A stretch of DNA of 64,000 nucleotides from Butyriboletus loyo (Eukaryota; Basidiomycota; Agaricomycetes; Boletales; Boletaceae), in NCBI GenBank assembly GCA_038093515.1, contig JBBPSI010000042.1, positions 1 through 64,000 of the forward strand, given 5' to 3'. The notes beneath the pieces were generated by a model that was given only the letters and a program-made list of their open reading frames with translations, did not search any database and was not told the DNA's origin. Positions 44,802-56,606 of this stretch are shown here, piece after piece; positions within the stretch are counted from its first letter, which is position 1, and every line of letters begins with the position of its first letter. Both the position numbers and the translations under genes were made by a program.

Positions 44802-47410
44802 TCAAGCGCAGAGGGGAGAGACTGTCGGAAAACACCTGGAATCGACTCTGAGCACATAACACGGTCAGACAAAATTGACTTACCCTAACGACGCAGCCGC
44901 AACACTATCCTTTCCTCGACATGCAGGAGCCATCCACTGCAACACCGTAGACATCTTCGGCCGCGCCTCCGGATCGCGATCCCTAAGTCGCCTAGCTATC
45001 TCGAGCAGCGTCGTGCGATCCGCCGAAGAATCACAGCATGAACACAATACTTCCAACGTTCTTCCACAGCTCCACAAGTCCGCCAGCATAGGCTTGTACT
45101 GTCCCCTGCTCACTTCCGGAGCCATGTAGTCATCCGTGCCGACGACCCCAGTGTATTTGATATCCGGACCGCGGACGCGGATGGACACACTGAAGTCGAT
45201 TATCAGTAACCGTCCGCCTTCTGAGGGAATGATGATGTTCTGCGGCTTCAGATCCATGTGGGCGACGTTGTGCTCGTGCATGAATGCGACTGCTTCCACA
45301 AGCTGTACAGCCACAGACCACAGCTGCTCGCCAGGATTATCTAGTGATGTTAGCCAGCCGCCAGCGACAGGCATGGAAATCACGGTGCCTCCTTCCACCG
45401 GCCAGAATCGAACACCAGAGATGGTATGGTTGGACGGGGACTCGATCTCGGTGAGGTATTGTAGAAGGTCGACTTCCCTCTCTCGTTGTACAAACTTGAG
45501 GTATCCGTGCTTGTCGCCGGTCTTGTTCACGATCACCGCAAGGTTAGGATGCTGGGGTACATGAGTTAGAGTCAGTCGGAGTACCGCTGAAAGTAAGAGT
45601 TCGTACCCCCCATGGGATGAATTCGATCGTGTAATTCATCTGCTGCAAGACATTTTGGATATCCTTGGCCTCAAAGACGCCTTGATCATCTTCGTCTTGT
45701 GGGCCGTCGGGCCCGTCGCCTACTTCCGCAATAGAGTCCATGACAGTATTGCCGCGCGTCTTTGTTTTCACATGTTTCGAGTTGAGCGACAGGACGTTGT
45801 GCGCGACATTCTTGATGGTTCCCAGGCTGTCTTGCTTGCGCGGGTCCAAGTCGCCAGCCAATACAGTGATCTGTGTTGTCAGATTGTACATTTCGCGCAA
45901 AAAATCGACCTCTTCGTCGTCGTTGCTGAGGTCGAAGTCTTTCCGATGAATGCACACCTGTGTGCTTCCGTGAGTAGCTCAATACAGAAATATCCTGAAC
46001 ACCGACCGCCTGATCATGGTAGAGGTTATTCGGATCTTCCCTGTTGCCACGGCCTGTTTGCATTACGATATACCGAGACGCAACCATTTTGGCATCGACA
46101 TAGATGGCCACCACGAAAAAGGGTCGCTTCGAGCTAGATCGCACAAGAAATTGTCCAGCACGAGCAAGAGCAGTCGCCTGAACAAGCATCCGAGAGCGGT
46201 CGGACTCCTGCTTTTGCGATATCACTTCCGATATGACGAATGGAATCATGTGCTTAGAAATCACCATCCAGTCACTCCTGGGCGTAAATTTCTTGCAGAC
46301 ATTCCGCGCTGATACGGCGTTCACAAAAATAGGAAAACCCCACGATTTCTCCCTGGAAGATTGTTTAGTAATATGGAAATATGAACACGAATCACTACCT
46401 ACTGATGGAACATGAAGCCGCGAGAATCGTCGTGGTTGGAGAAGAAGGGAGGCTGAATGAAGTGAACAATGAAGTTGCTGGCCTTGAGAGCCGACGAGCT
46501 CCTGGTCTTGATCAACTGCACGTCCTCGTTGTAGCTTCGCAAAACGCTATGGAACGCTGCGTATTCTCGATCATTGATCACCGTGCTTTCCTCACGCTTA
46601 GTTTCGCAAGACGCAAAGATACGCCTAAATTCCGTCTCGTAGAGTTTGGCATTTTGGAAATCTTGTCTCTCCGAATCACTCTCCTGGAACGATTCTGCAT
46701 CAGCGTCTGGAAAATGTGGCAACACACGAGGTACATGCCTTATATGAGCGTTCCTTTGCCAGAGCTTCCTGAATCTTCCTGAATTCAGGGGGCAGACTAT
46801 CGTCATTGTTCGTGAGGATGCCACCTTGCAAATTCCTCTGGACATCATCCGCTTGCCAGCTACCCAGGCCCCCAACCGTGACTTGTAGGCATTTGAACAA
46901 TGTGGCGTGATTCTGTCTCAACTTCGCAATTGCATTATTCGACCCCTCTAATGCTGAGGGAGCAACGCAGTCAGCAACATAAACCGCCCGCGACCTGAAC
47001 GTTATTGATACTTACGGTCACGAAAATGAATGAATAAATAAACATGGTTGGCGGAAAACCTGTCCGCCAGCTGGCGGACCATTGTCTTTCCAGGCGTGAC
47101 AGGTACCTTGTTAGTCTCCTCTAAGCAAGCTTGCTTGACCTCCTCGTCATCCTGGACGATTGACACTGCATCTTTCAACTGGTAGAAGTCGCAATCCTCG
47201 TAGGAAATTTGGGCAGGAATGTGTCGAGCTACGTCGACATTTCGGCGAAGACCTGTAAAGAACTTCACGAGCGAGTCATCAAGCTGAGCTGGAACAAACA
47301 CAAGCGCTTTGCCAAGGAGAATCCAGAATTCAACTTCACCTGTAAACGAGCAGTGAGACAACCATGAAATGCGATCGTTAGATAGAAAGTCGGAGAGAGT
47401 ACTCACTCAT
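44802..47410 (-). CDS. Crinkler-like header / nuclease-like / protein kinase gene, copy K1
   Basis: Multi-exon gene, about 750-800 aa. A two-residue first exon (ATGA, donor GTGAGT at 47406) joins a header of about 110 residues: EVEFWILLGKALVFVP, then FYQLKDAVSI and DD, then a Leu-Ala...HVYLFIHF strand. This order resembles the ubiquitin-like Crinkler (CRN) effector header. The middle (46300-46900, 45600-46300) includes DWMVISKHMIPFVISEVISQ and DRSRMLVQATALARAG, resembling the PD-(D/E)XK-like domain of fungal Crinkler-type proteins. The C-terminal kinase (44880-45536) has AHMDLKPQNIII, IDFSVSIR and APEV. The HRD Arg is Met and DFG is DFS, but the catalytic Asp, Lys and Asn remain. A final intron (donor GTAAGT at 44884) leads to a short last exon ending at 44802. 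Possible roles are as an effector, or in self/non-self or anti-element defence. This is inference. Confidence 0.8.
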
Positions 47411-47453
47411 CGCGTCCGATGCACGTAACTGGGGACTGTTAGTAGGACGCAAA

Positions 47454-47468
47454 GGGTCTTATATATCC
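47454..47468 (-). promoter_or_regulatory. TATA box of K1, shared by all four kinase copies
   Basis: Minus-strand GGATATATAAGACCC, about 50 bp before the ATG. Equivalent boxes: K2 at 52040-52053 (TTATAAGACCC), K3 at 56358-56371, K4 at 61413-61428. Confidence 0.6.
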
Positions 47469-47668
47469 TGGTCACCGGGCGACTGCGGAATGCCAGTGTG
47501 GCGAGGGTGGAGGACAATGGCCAACTTGTGTTGTTGTCACATCCACATTTGGGTGACAGAACCGACGTCACCCAGAAAAGCTTCCGTTCATTATCTAAAC
47601 ACGAACAATGCTCAGGATAAAATTCTTCTACGGGTGTTGTGTTGGCCCCAGTTGTTGACTAAAGGGTG

Positions 47669-47776
47669 CACGTAGAATTCTTTAGCCCCCTGGGGACTGG
47701 CGAACTCTTCCAGGTCATTGATAGATTGTTGTTGCTCCACAGATCTGGACAATCGGTCTACTTTGGCGATATCAGC
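47669..47776 (+). pseudogene. PDR transporter fragment (post-Walker B region of NBD2)
   Basis: Plus-strand bases correspond closely to 32240-32340 of the ABC gene. Both contain the FQV-DRLLLL and VYFGDI segments. The fragment is isolated, about 100 bp long, between K1 and the broken lyase. Confidence 0.75.
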
Positions 47777-47914
47777 TGATCGATGTAAGCTATTTTACTT
47801 ACATACTGCGCACGATTGCTTGTCCGGATTCATTTATCCTTTCCGCTCAACCATACGCTTATCACACTTAGTGCTGTTCTGAGTGTTCCACCCTCGTGGT
47901 GCCAATGGTTCCAC

Positions 47915-48898
47915 TTACACGTTGCTAGTGACAGGAGAAGTTGTAGCTACCATTGCCTCGTAGAGCCCGCTGGGATGGGAACGCACACAGGTGGCCATGG
48001 CAGTAATGTAGGCACACGAGATAGGGTTGCGCTTCTGTGGCATCGTCGACGATGATCCACGTTGGTTATAAAACGGCTCAGACAATTCACTCACTTCAGT
48101 TTGCATGAGAAGTTTGACGTCCGTCGCGAACTTGGCACACGTTCCAGTCAAAAGCGCAAAGATCCCGCCAACTTCAGCGATACCATCACGTTCTGTGTGC
48201 CAGGCGATCTTAGGAACTGAGAGCCCAAGAGAAATCGCGAGTGCTTCCTGGCATTCCAGCGCTTTGTCGGAAGGGAGCGAGGCGAGTGTACCAGCTGCAC
48301 CCCCGAATTCGAGCATGAGCACCCGTCGCCTCAGTTGGCCGAGGCGTAGGTCGTGTCGATCGAAGGTGGCACGAAGGCGCGCCAGTTTGAAGCCTAATGT
48401 GATAGGGACAGCGTGTTGGAGGTTGCTGCGAGCAGCCATCTGCGTGGCAGCATGGTGGGTTGCGAGCGCATCAAACCTCTCGGTAATCTCCCGAAGCAAA
48501 CAGGAGACCATCTCGAGTGTCGGCGCCAGCTGCATAACAATTGCAATGCCTGTTACGTCCTGTGCCAAACCCGCAGTCAACTCCAGCCATATCTGCGACC
48601 TGGTGGTTGGAAGAGTCACCCGAGTCGTTGCACCATAGTAAACCCACTCTCCGAAACCCGGGTGTTTGGCGTTGACTCCACGGACGACCTGCTGGACGAG
48701 ACCCAAAACTGGGTACCCGGTCTTCTCGGTGTCTCGCTTGAGCTCTTGGAAATCGATATTAACCACATCTGCGCAAAATGCTGTCGATATCTCCTGGCAC
48801 GCGAGCGAGATGGCCCTCGAAAAGAATATATTTTTGAGTCCGTGTTCTGTCTGACCAATTGGAGGTGATCTGGGCAGGCAGTTCCCGGGGTACAGCAC
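47915..48898 (-). pseudogene. Truncated lyase (CMLE-like), broken copy of 56607-58025
   Basis: Long open frame nearly identical in its core to the intact lyase, from FQELKRDTEKTGYPVLG to GSSSTMPQKRNPISCAY. The N-terminus is remodelled by deletions: it reads through what is 5' untranslated or out-of-frame sequence in the intact gene. The C-terminus stops 12 residues after LYEAMVA, losing about 140 residues with the EW and LTKGGIVSE segments. The in-frame intron is present here too. Inactive as an enzyme if the lost C-terminal helical domain is required, as it is in this superfamily. Confidence 0.85.
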
Positions 48899-48954
48899 TC
48901 ATGAGCAGAGGGATAGCCTGCTCAGTGTAGTGTCAGCGAGCTCGTGAAGGAGCG

Positions 48955-49022
48955 GCTTTACGATAGCCCCACACAGAGTGAGTCGAGACCAGAGGTGGGC
49001 TCGTCGAACGGTCAGAATGCCG
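48955..49022 (-). pseudogene. PDR transporter fragment (Walker B)
   Basis: Matches 44343-44415, and through it the Walker B region of the ABC gene (around 32085), with further decay. It marks a second copy of the kinase 3' flank. Confidence 0.6.
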
Positions 49023-49300
49023 CATATAACAGCAAGTACTCTGCAAGAGTTCCGTGTGAATCCCGGCAGGAGGAACCTCTGGACACCGCGCAAAGGATCC
49101 ACATAGTATTCGGACAGATCGAGTATGGGTCACTTCCTTGAAGGCTCTTGAATGCACTGCTGGGACAATTGGGGAATGGTACCATAACTCCCTCTATATT
49201 ACATCGCCGAAAGGTCACAGAAAAAGTTACATTAATGCATTCGCACAGCGAACGATACACTACTGATACAACTGAACTTTACTTGACAAACACGCGCTTT
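49023..49300 (-). repeat. Kinase-gene 3' flank repeat, copy 2
   Basis: Second copy of the block at 44420-44700, with small deletions. Confidence 0.75.
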
Positions 49301-49391
49301 AACAAATGATTCCAACAGCGATGACAAAAGGGTGTAGCCAATGTTGCAGGGAACGCCGCACTTTAGGTTGCGACCGCAAGTATAAAACCAT

Positions 49392-51996
49392 TCATGCGCA
49401 GAGGGGAGAGACTGTCGGAAAACACCTGGAATCGACTCTAAGCACATAACACGGTCAGACAAAATTGACTTACCCTAACGACGCAGTCGCAGCACTGTCC
49501 TTTCCTCGACATGCAGGAGCCATCCACTGCAACACCGTAGACATCTTCGGCCGCGCCTCCGGATCGCGATCCCTAAGTCGCCTAGCTATCTCGAGCAACG
49601 TCGTGCGATCCGCCGAAGAATCACAGCATGAACACAATACTTCCAACGTTCTTCCACAGCTCCACAAGTCGGCCAGCATCGGCTTGTACTGTCCCCTGCT
49701 CACTTCCGGAGCCATGTAGTCATCTGTGCCGACAACCCCAGTGTATTTGATATCCGGACCGCGGACGCGGATGGACACACTGAAGTCTATGATCAGTAAC
49801 CGTCCGCCTTCTGATGGAATGATGATGTTCTGCGGCTTCAGATCCATGTGGGCGACGTTGTGCTCGTGCATGAATGCGACTGCTTCCACAAGCTGTACAG
49901 CCACAGACCACAGCTGCTCGCCAGGATTATCTAGTGACGTTAGCCAGCCGCCAGCGACAGGCATGGATATCACGGTTCCTCCTTCCACCGGCCAGAATCG
50001 AACACCAGAGATGGTATGGTTGGACGGGGACTCGATCTCGGTGAGGTATTGTAGAAGGTCGACTTCCCTCTCTCGTTGTACAAACTTGAGGTATCCGTGC
50101 TTGTCGCCGGTCTTGTTCACGATCACAGCAAGGTTAGGATGCTGGGGTACATGAGTTAGAGTTAGTCGGAGTACCGCTGAAAGTAAGAGTTCGTACCCCC
50201 CATGGGATGAATTCGATCGTGTAATTCATCTGCTGCAAGACATTTTGGATATCCTTGGCCTCAAAGACACCTTGATCATCTTCGTCTTGTGGGCCGTCGG
50301 GCCCGTCACCTACTTCCACGATAGAGTCCATGACAGTATTGCCGCGCGTCTTTGTTTTCACATGTTTCGAGTTGAGCGACGGGACGTTTTGCGCGACATC
50401 CTTGACGGTTCCCAGGCTCTCTTTCTTGCGCGGGTCCAAGTCGCCAGCCAATGCAGTGATTTGCGTTGCCAGATTATACATTTCACGCAAAAAATTTACC
50501 TCTTCATCGTCCTTGCTGAGGTCGAAGTCTTTCCGATGAATGCACACCTGTGATCTTCCATGAGTAGCTCAATACAGAAATATCCTGAACACCGACCGCC
50601 TGATCATGGCAGAGGTTATTCGGATCTTCCCTGTTGCCACGGCCTGTTTGCATTGCGATATACCGAGACGCAACCATTTTGGCATCGACATAGATGGCCA
50701 CCACGAAAAAGGGTCGCTTCGAGCTAGATCGCACAAGAAATTGTCCAGCACGAGCAAGAGCGGTCGCCTGAACAAGCATCCGAGAGCGGTCGGACTCCTG
50801 CTTTTGCGATATCACTTCCGATATGACGAATGGAATCGAGTGCTTAGAAATCACCATCCAGTCACTCCTGGGCGTAAATTTCGTGCAGACATTCTGCGCT
50901 GATATGGTGTTCACGAAAATAGGAAAATCCCACGATTTCTCCCTGGAAGATTGGTTAGTAATCTAGAAATATGAAAACGAATTAGTACCTACTGATGGAA
51001 CATGAAGCCGCGAGAATCATCGTGGTTGGAGAAGAAGGGAGGCTGAATGAAGTGAACAATGAAGTTGCTGGCCTTGAGAGCCGACGAGCTCCTGGTCTTG
51101 ATCAACTGCACGTCCTCGTTGTAGCTTCGCAAAACGCTATGGAACGCTGCGTATTCTCGATCATTGATCACCGTACTTTCCTCACGCTTAGTTTCGCAAG
51201 ACGCAAAGATACGCTTAAACACCGTCTCGTAGAGTTTGGCATTTTGGAAATCTCGTCTCTCCGAATCACTCTCCTGGAACGATTCCGTATCAGCGTCTGG
51301 AAAATATCGTAACACACGAGGTACATGCCTTATATGAGCGTTCCTTTGCCAGAGCTTCCTGGATCTTCCTGAATTCAGAGGGCAGAGTACTGTCGTTCTC
51401 CGTGAGGATGCCACCTTGCAAGTTCCTCCGGACATCATCCGCGTGCCAGCTACCCAGGGTCCCAACCGTGACTTGTAGACATTTGAACAATGTGGCGTGA
51501 TTCTGTCTCAACTTCGCAATTGCATTATTCGACTCCTCTAATGCTGAGGGAGCAACGCAGTTAGCAACATCAACCGCCTGCGACCTGAACGTTATTGATA
51601 CTTACGGTCACGAAAATGAATGAATAAATAAACATGGTTGGCGGAAAACTTGTCCGCCAGCTGGCGGACCATTGTTTTTCCAGGAGCGACAGGCACCTTG
51701 TTAGTCTCCTCTAAGCAAGCTCGCTTAACCTCGTCGTCATCCTGGATGATTGACACTGGATCTTTCAACCGGAAGAAGTCGCAAGAACGGTAGGAAATTT
51801 TAGCAGGCAAGTCCTCAGCTACGTCAAGATCATTCCGAAGACCTTTGAAGAAGTTGATGAGCGAGTCATCAAGCCCAGCCGAAACAGACAGTAGTGTGGT
51901 GCCAAGAAGGATCCAGAAATCAACTTGACCTGTAAACGAGCAATAAGTCATGAAATGCAATCATTAGATAGAAAATCGGGGAGAGCACTCACTCAT
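49392..51996 (-). CDS. Crinkler-like header / nuclease-like / protein kinase gene, copy K2
   Basis: Closest relative of K1: the kinase and nuclease-like parts differ by only a few residues. Start ATG at 51996 with the same ATGA first exon. The header (51592-51930) reads QVDFWILLGTTLLSVSAG, then FRLKDPVSII and DDDEVKRACLEE. It diverges much more from K1 than the kinase does. Nuclease-like middle 50504-51470; kinase 49470-50126 with HMDLKPQN and DFSVSIR; last short exon ends at 49392. Uninterrupted given the same splicing as K1, so it appears intact. Confidence 0.78.
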
Positions 51997-52039
51997 CGCG
52001 TCCGATGCACGTAACTGGGGACTGTTAGTAGGACGCAAA

Positions 52040-52053
52040 GGGTCTTATAAATC
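52040..52053 (-). promoter_or_regulatory. TATA box of K2
   Basis: Minus-strand TTTATAAGACCC-type box, one base different from the other three copies, about 50 bp upstream of ATG 51996. Confidence 0.5.
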
Positions 52054-52330
52054 CTGGTCACCGGGCGACTGCGGAATGCCAGTGTGGCGAGGGTGGAGGA
52101 ACAATGGCCAACTGCCACCACTTGTGTTGTTGTCACGTCCGAATCTACATTTGGGTGACAGAACCATCATCCACAAATGCTTCCGCTCATTATCTAACCA
52201 CGAACAATACTCGAGATAAAATTCTCACAAAAAGGTTTTGTTTGTTGTCGGGTAATATGATACGTGCGACGCCCCGGAAACTGCCTACCCGGATGCAAGT
52301 TAGCCCTATGCAGACTGCGAACCGAGACCA

Positions 52331-53427
52331 GTTATATGGCGGAACATCTGCACATATATTCCCACCGCAATTATTTCGTCCGATCGCAGTTTGTTATCAC
52401 CCGCCGCGACGCGCTCGTGCAATTCACGCCGCACTCTCTCTGTTTTCGTCCGATCATAGTTTATTATCACCCGCCGCACCGCGCTGTGTGCAAATGATTC
52501 ACAGTCGCACTCGATTCTGTCTCGCAATACAAGTATAAAGAATGTTATCATACATCACACGTCTGTAGTAGTCAGAGATACACCGACTGTATATGAGGGA
52601 CTTGGTAAAGTTACTACTCTGGTTCCGTGTCAGTGAGGTGGAAGTCGGTTACAAGCCCATCACAAATCTCGTCGATGAACGGGTCAGCGTTCCGAAAGCC
52701 AATCCACGGTCCACGATCTGGAACATTCATTTTTGGCAGCTAGTACCCATGCGACCAAACTCCATCTCTCGAAAATGCTTGATGGTATCAGTGAAGGGTT
52801 GTGGATTTCTCCCGTCAAGCAAGAACCGACCCATCCCATTCCACCAGGCTGTGTGCCAGTCCTCGCAGTTGGGTTATCTGCATCATCAGTGAAATGGTTA
52901 GTGGTCAGAACCCGTCAGAACCGCTCGGTTACCACCGGGAACCAGAAACTGTTTTACTGATGATGGGTAAGGATTGCTGGTTCTTCACTCACAACGACCC
53001 GAGTGTGCTCCTCAAGCATGGACTTTGCATAAACTAATGCAACAAACACCTCATTACCCATTTCCAGATGGTGTTCCCTGAGTACCCATCTGAGCGGGAT
53101 GTTGACAAGACTTTTGAATCCACGTTTGAAGAGCTGGGTGACATTGAATTGACCGCCTAGTTGTAAGAGAACGGCAGTACCAGTGAACGAATTTTGTTTT
53201 GATTGTTGTAATGGTGCTACTATGTATCTACACAACAGAGCTTTCTCGAGTGCGGCTGTGAATTGCATGGAGTGCGGCGCAGCAGGTGATAATAAACCGT
53301 GACCAGACGAAAACAAGAGAGAGTGCGGCCATGAATTGCACGGAGCACAGCGCGGCGGGTGATAACAAACTGCGATCAGACGAAATAATTGCGGCGGGAA
53401 TATATGTGCAGATGTTCCGCCATACAG
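52331..53427. mobile_element. 1.1-kb element with about 200-bp inverted ends
   Basis: 52331-52540 and 53220-53427 are inverted copies. Both contain GGCGGAACATCTGCACATAT and two tandem versions of a roughly 70-bp block around TTTGTTATCACCCGCCGC. The interior (52560-53200) holds a MITE-like insertion and coding-like stretches, for example a minus-strand open frame over 52954-53316 with LVNIPLRWVLREHHLEMGNE. No family is recognised. The inverted ends and position between K2 and K3 suggest a fold-back or TIR element carrying host sequence. Confidence 0.65.
52884..52962. mobile_element. MITE-like element, copy 3 (79 bp)
   Basis: Starts CATCAGTGAAATGGTTAGTG, ends AACTGTTTTACTGATG and has two GTCAGAACC motifs inside. 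It is the shortest copy, 34 kb from the other two and nested inside the inverted-end element. Confidence 0.7.
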
Positions 53428-53429
53428 TT

Positions 53430-53720
53430 ATGGGTCCACCGAACGGTCAGAATGCCGCCGCATAATAGCAAGTACTCTGCAAGAGTTCTGTGTGGACAGT
53501 GCCAGACACCGCGCCATAGTATTCGGACAGGTCGCGTATGGATCACTTCCTTGAAGGCTCTTGAATGCACTACTGGGCGAATTCGATTGGGGAATGATAC
53601 CATGACTACCTCTATACATCATCATGGAAATTACATTATTGCATTCGCACAGCGAACGATACAAGTACTACTGATACAACCGAACGCTACTTGACAAACA
53701 CGCGCATTAATGAATGATTC
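53430..53720 (-). repeat. Kinase-gene 3' flank repeat, copy 3
   Basis: Third copy of the block at 44420-44700, more diverged, with its own indels. It abuts the right end of the inverted-end element, which may have inserted at or near its border. Confidence 0.7.
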
Positions 53721-53796
53721 CAGAGAGGGGGTTCAGGTATGTAGCCAATGTTGCTGGGAACGCCGCACTTTAGTTTGTGAGCAAGTATAAAACCAT

Positions 53797-56313
53797 TCAT
53801 GCGCAGAGGGGAGAGACTGTCGGAAAACACCTGGAATCGACTCTAAGCACATAATACGGTCAGACAAAATTGACTTACCCTAACGACGCAGCCGCAACAC
53901 TGTCCTTGCCTCGGTATGCGGGAGCCATCCACTGCAACACCGTAGACATCTTCGGCCGCGCCTCCGGATCGCGATCCATGAGTCGCCTTGTTATCTCGAG
54001 CAGCGTCGTGCGATCCGCCGAGGAATCACAGCATGAACACAATACTTCCAACGTTCTTCCACAGCTCCACAAGTCCGCCAGCATAGGCTTGTACTGTCCC
54101 CTGCTCACTTCCGGAGCCATGTAGTCATCTGTACCGACAACCCCAGTGTATTTGATATCTGGTCCACGGACGCGGATGGAGACACTAAAGTCGATGATCA
54201 GTAACCGTCCACCTTCTGATGGAATGATGATGTTCTGCGGCTTCAGATCCATGTGGGCGACGTTGTGCTCGTGCATGAATGCGACTGCTTCCACGAGCTG
54301 TACAGCCACAGACCAAAGCTGTTCGCCAGGATTATCTAGGGATGTTAGCCAACCGCCAGCGACAGGCATGGATATCACGGTTCCTCCTTCCACCGGCCAG
54401 AATCGAACACCAGAGATGGTATGATTGGACGAGGAGTCGATCTCGGTGAGATATTGTAGAAGGTCGACTTCCCTCTCTCGTTGTACAAACTTGAGGTATC
54501 CATGCTCGTCGCCGGTCTTGTTTACGATCACAGCAAGGTTAGGATGCTGGGACACACAAATTAGTCAGAGTCACAGACCACTGAAAATGAGAGTTCGTAC
54601 CCCCCATGGGATGAATCCGATCTTGTAATTCATCTGGCGCAAAGCATTTTGGATATCCTCGGCCTCAAAGACGCCTTGATCATCTTCGTCTTTTGACACG
54701 TCGCCTACTTCCGCAATAGAGTCCATGACAGTATTGCCGCGCGTCCTTGTTTTCACATGTTTGGAGTTGAGCGACAGGACGTTTTGCGCGACATTCTTGA
54801 TGGTTTCCGGGATCTCTTGCTTGCGCGGGCCCAGGTCACCGGTCAACGCAGTGATCTGTGTTGCCAGATTGTACATTTCGCGCAGAAAATCTACCTCTTC
54901 GTCGTCCTTGCTGAGGTCGAAGTCTTTCCGAAGAAACACCTGTGCGATTCCGTGAGTAGCTCAATACAGAAATATCCTGAACACCGACCGCCTGATCATG
55001 GTAGAGGTTATTCGGATCTTCCCTGTTGCCACAGCCTGTTTGCATTACAATATACCGAGACGCAACCATTTTGGCATCGACATAGATCGCCACCACGAAA
55101 AAGGGTCGCTTCGAGCTAGATCGCACGGGTAATTGTCCAGCACGAGCAAGAGCAGTCGCCTGAACAAGCATCCGAGAGCGGTCGGACTCCTGCTTTTGCG
55201 ATATCACTTCCGATATGACGAATGGAATCGAGTGCTTAGAAATCACCATCCAGTCACTCCTGGGCGTAAATTTCTTGCAGACATTCTGCGCTGATATGGT
55301 GTTCACGAAAATAGGAAAATCCCACGATTTCTCCCTGGAAGATTGGTTAGTAATCTAGAAATATGAAAACGAATTAGTGCCTACTGATGGAACATGAAGC
55401 CGCGAGAATCATCGTGGTTGGAGAAGAAGGGAGGCTGAATGAAGTGAACAATGAAGTTGCTGGCCTTGAGAGCCGACGAGCTCCTGGTCTTGATCAACTG
55501 CACGTCCTCGTTGTAGCTTCGCAAAACGCTATGGAACGCTGCGTATTCTCGATCATTGATCACCGTACTTTCCTCACGCTCAGTTTCGCAAGACGCAAAG
55601 ATACGCTTAAACACCGTCTCGTAGAGTTTGGCATTTTGGAAATCTCGTCTCTCCGAATCACTCTCCTGGAACGATTCTGCATCAGCGTCTGGAAAATGTC
55701 GCAACACACGGGGTGCATGCCTTATATAAGCGTTCCTCTGCCAGAGCTTCCTGGATATCCCTGAATTCAGGAGGCACAGTACTGTCGTTCTCCGTGAGGA
55801 TGCCACCTTGCAAGTTCCTCAGGACATCATCCGCGTGCCAGCTACCCAGGGTCCCAACCGTTACTTGTAGACATTTGAACAATGTGGCGTGATCCTGTCT
55901 CAACTTCGCAATTGCATTGTTCGACTCCTCGAGTGCTGAGGGAGCAACGCAGTTAGCAACATAAACTGCCCGCGACCCGAACGTCGTTGATACTTACGGT
56001 CACGAAAATGAATGAATAAATAAACACGGTTGGCAGAAAACCCGTCCGCCAGCTGGCGGACCATTGTTTTTCCAGGAGTGGCAGGCACCTTGTTAGTCTC
56101 CTCTAAGCAAGCTTGTTTAACCTCGTCGTCATCCTGGATGATCGACACTGAATCCTTCAACCGGTAGAAGTTGATGAGTGAGTCATCAAGCCCAGCCGAA
56201 ACAGACACTAGTCTGGTACCAAGAAGGATCCAGAAATCAACTTGACCTGTAAACGAGCAGCAAGTCAGGAAATGCAATCGTTAGATGGAAAGTGGGGGAA
56301 AGCACTCACTCAT
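53797..56313 (-). CDS. Crinkler-like header / nuclease-like / protein kinase gene, copy K3 (header deletion)
   Basis: Same architecture as K1 and K2, start at 56313. In the header, DDSLIN is followed directly by FYRLKDSVSII. About 25 residues present in K2 are missing, without breaking the frame. The middle linker also lacks the short Gly-Pro-Asp-Gly-Pro insert of the other copies. Kinase 53875-54555 keeps HMDLKPQN and DFSVSIR. At the frame change near 55718 the putative splice donor is GC rather than GT. Divergently transcribed from the lyase at 56607, 293 bp apart. May be intact, but the header is probably unable to fold as in its sisters. Confidence 0.72.
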
Positions 56314-56357
56314 CGCGTCCGATGTGCGTAACTAGGAACTGTTAGTGGGACGCAAAG

Positions 56358-56371
56358 GGTCTTATATATCC
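56358..56371 (-). promoter_or_regulatory. TATA box of K3
   Basis: Minus-strand GATATATAAGACCC about 50 bp upstream of the K3 start. It lies in the 293-bp interval shared with the lyase. Confidence 0.55.
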
Positions 56372-56606
56372 TTGGTGGGCGACTGCAGAACGCCAGTGTG
56401 GCGATGGTAGAGGAACAATGGCCAACTGCTTGTATTGTCGTCGCGTCTGGACTCAGCTCTGGACAGGTTTGGGTGACAGAACCGTCATCCAAAAAGCTTC
56501 CGCCCGTTATCAGTTCTTGTTATCCATACACAAAAAGGTTTTGTCGTCGGGTAAATCCGTGCAATGCCCCGGGAACTGCCTGCCCAGATGCAAGTAACCC
56601 TCGACG

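Noticed and set aside
47915..48898. Broken lyase as a second functional enzyme
   Set aside because: It lacks the C-terminal helical domain, and its start region is built from sequence that is out of frame or untranslated in the intact gene.
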